Below are positions 63,497 to 64,000 of a DNA stretch of 64,000 bases, one piece after another. The stretch spans positions 1,302,001 through 1,366,000 of the forward strand of contig OY730442.1 in assembly GCA_963422685.1 (NCBI GenBank). Direction: 5' to 3'. The stretch's first letter is position 1. Each line of letters opens with the position of its first letter. The notes under the pieces are model-generated. The model searched no databases. It was not told the origin of the DNA and saw only the letters and a program-made list of their open reading frames with translations. Source of the DNA: Spongiihabitans sp963422685 (GTDB lineage: Bacteria; Pseudomonadota; Gammaproteobacteria; Arenicellales; Poriferihabitantaceae). The translations under genes and the position numbers were made by a program.

Positions 63497-63628
63497 GAAC
63501 AGACCAATAACCGCAATGCCTATTCCAACCCAGCTAAAAATATAGATAGCCACGAATGTCTCTGTGTATTTACCAGTAAACATGCCATAGGCAATGACGA
63601 CCAGCAAAATTTTCAGGAAATAATTCAT
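63476..63628 (-). CDS. 50-residue membrane protein, phage region
   Basis: MNYFLKILLVVIAYGMFTGK, then TFVAIYIFSWVGIGIAVIGL and LFSLLIDR: two hydrophobic helices. It overlaps the end of the DUF1799-like gene on the other strand by 21 bp and lies back to back with the tape-measure fragment at 63644. Function unknown. Confidence 0.5.
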   Translation of the reverse strand: MNYFLKILLVVIAYGMFTGKYTETFVAIYIFSWVGIGIAVIGLFSLLIDR

Positions 63629-63643
63629 AACCCCTAATATAGC

Positions 63644-63802
63644 ATGGCCAAAAACATACGGTTCGGTATACGGCTCACCGCCGATGGCAAGGGGTTTGTG
63701 GGTGAGGTGCGCCTGGCGAAGCAAGGGCTGGATAAACTCACTGGCAGCACCCGCAAGGGTTGCCTCTGCTACCTTCCCCCTGAGTCAAATGCAGATGTCT
63801 GA
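63644..63802 (+). pseudogene. Phage tail tape-measure protein, N-terminal fragment
   Basis: MAKNIRFGIRLTADGKGFVG, then EVRLAKQGLDKLTGSTRK, is the usual start of large tape-measure proteins. After ~38 codons the sequence becomes unrelated and stops at 63802, where a normal protein continues for 600 or more residues. DNA to the end of the window has short open stretches but no recognisable gene. Confidence 0.6.
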
Positions 63803-64000
63803 TAACCAGCGCCGCCGATAGCTCATCGAACAATACGGCAAACTCGCCGCTGTCACCCTGGTGGCCCTGTACGCTTGCATGTCACCCAGTCGCGCCGCAA
63901 CACGGGCAAGTGGTCGGCGCTAGGGGTGCGATTGATGAGGACCCACACTGGAGGGTACGAAATTGCTACAGATGAATTAGTAGTACTGCGCTTCACGGTG

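Noticed and set aside
1..64000. CRISPR array or other short-spaced repeat array
   Set aside because: No regularly spaced 25-40 bp repeats were seen; the only tandem repeats are the in-gene lipoprotein units.

Overview
The window reads as a gammaproteobacterial chromosome. The main evidence is gene order: clpS-clpA, an rpmF-plsX-fabH-fabG-acpP-fabF-mltG-tmk-holB-pilZ-tatD run, rplM-rpsI, purM-purN followed by a DUF3108 gene, and the 3' end of rpoD next to a CAT-anticodon tRNA. Two perfect parS sites at 34.3-34.4 kb suggest the window is origin-proximal.

Layout. 0-5.2 kb: the 3' part of a thiamine-diphosphate enzyme, a luciferase-like flavin monooxygenase, a drug/metabolite-type exporter, and a divergent soxR / Rieske-protein pair with a MerR-type 19-bp-spacer promoter between them. 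5.3-18.1 kb: housekeeping genes, nearly all on the minus strand (ClpAS, A-type Fe-S carrier, YggX, TatD, PilZ, HolB, Tmk, MltG and the fatty-acid cluster). fabD and pabC are cleanly missing from their usual places. 18.4-22.0 kb: MsbA and two family-2 glycosyltransferases of envelope type. 22.2-24.3 kb: a lipoprotein made of five ~110-residue repeats, closed by a strong terminator. 24.4-26.6 kb: purM (frameshifted), purN (internal deletion plus frameshift) and a DUF3108 protein. 26.7-34.1 kb: a metabolic block with an IclR regulator, GMC and FMN-dependent dehydrogenases, a VOC protein, methyltransferases and an Asp/Glu-racemase-type enzyme. 34.1-36.5 kb: parS sites, a flavin reductase with a C-terminal extension, and rpsI/rplM.

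36.6-61.5 kb looks like a genomic island. A copy of the 3' end of the CAT tRNA lies at 36.64 kb, in the same orientation as the intact tRNA at 61.48 kb. Between them is a catabolic cluster: cytochrome P450, a glutamine-synthetase-like ligase, a MarR regulator, an acetoacetate-decarboxylase-like protein, a FAH-family protein, an aldehyde dehydrogenase, a homoprotocatechuate-type extradiol dioxygenase and a TctCBA transporter. It resembles a homoprotocatechuate meta-cleavage route that may start from an amine. The P450's ferredoxin and ferredoxin reductase are both pseudogenes, as are a GcvT-like demethylase and a trimethylamine-dehydrogenase-like flavoprotein. A sulfatase, an FrhB-like Fe-S flavoprotein, a sulfotransferase-like protein and a second racemase-type enzyme follow, then a glycosyltransferase and a decayed IS5-type transposase associated with a 194-bp direct repeat.

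61.6-64.0 kb: only the last ~75 codons of rpoD are present, abruptly joined to phage-like DNA (PAPS-reductase-family gene, DUF1799-like and tape-measure-like tail fragments, tiny membrane proteins).

Overall the window shows an unusually high number of broken genes, in both core biosynthesis (purM/purN) and accessory modules. That fits a lineage undergoing genome decay, such as a host-associated bacterium, but uncorrected sequencing or assembly errors could explain part of it. All functional calls come from reading translations and motifs; no database search was run.
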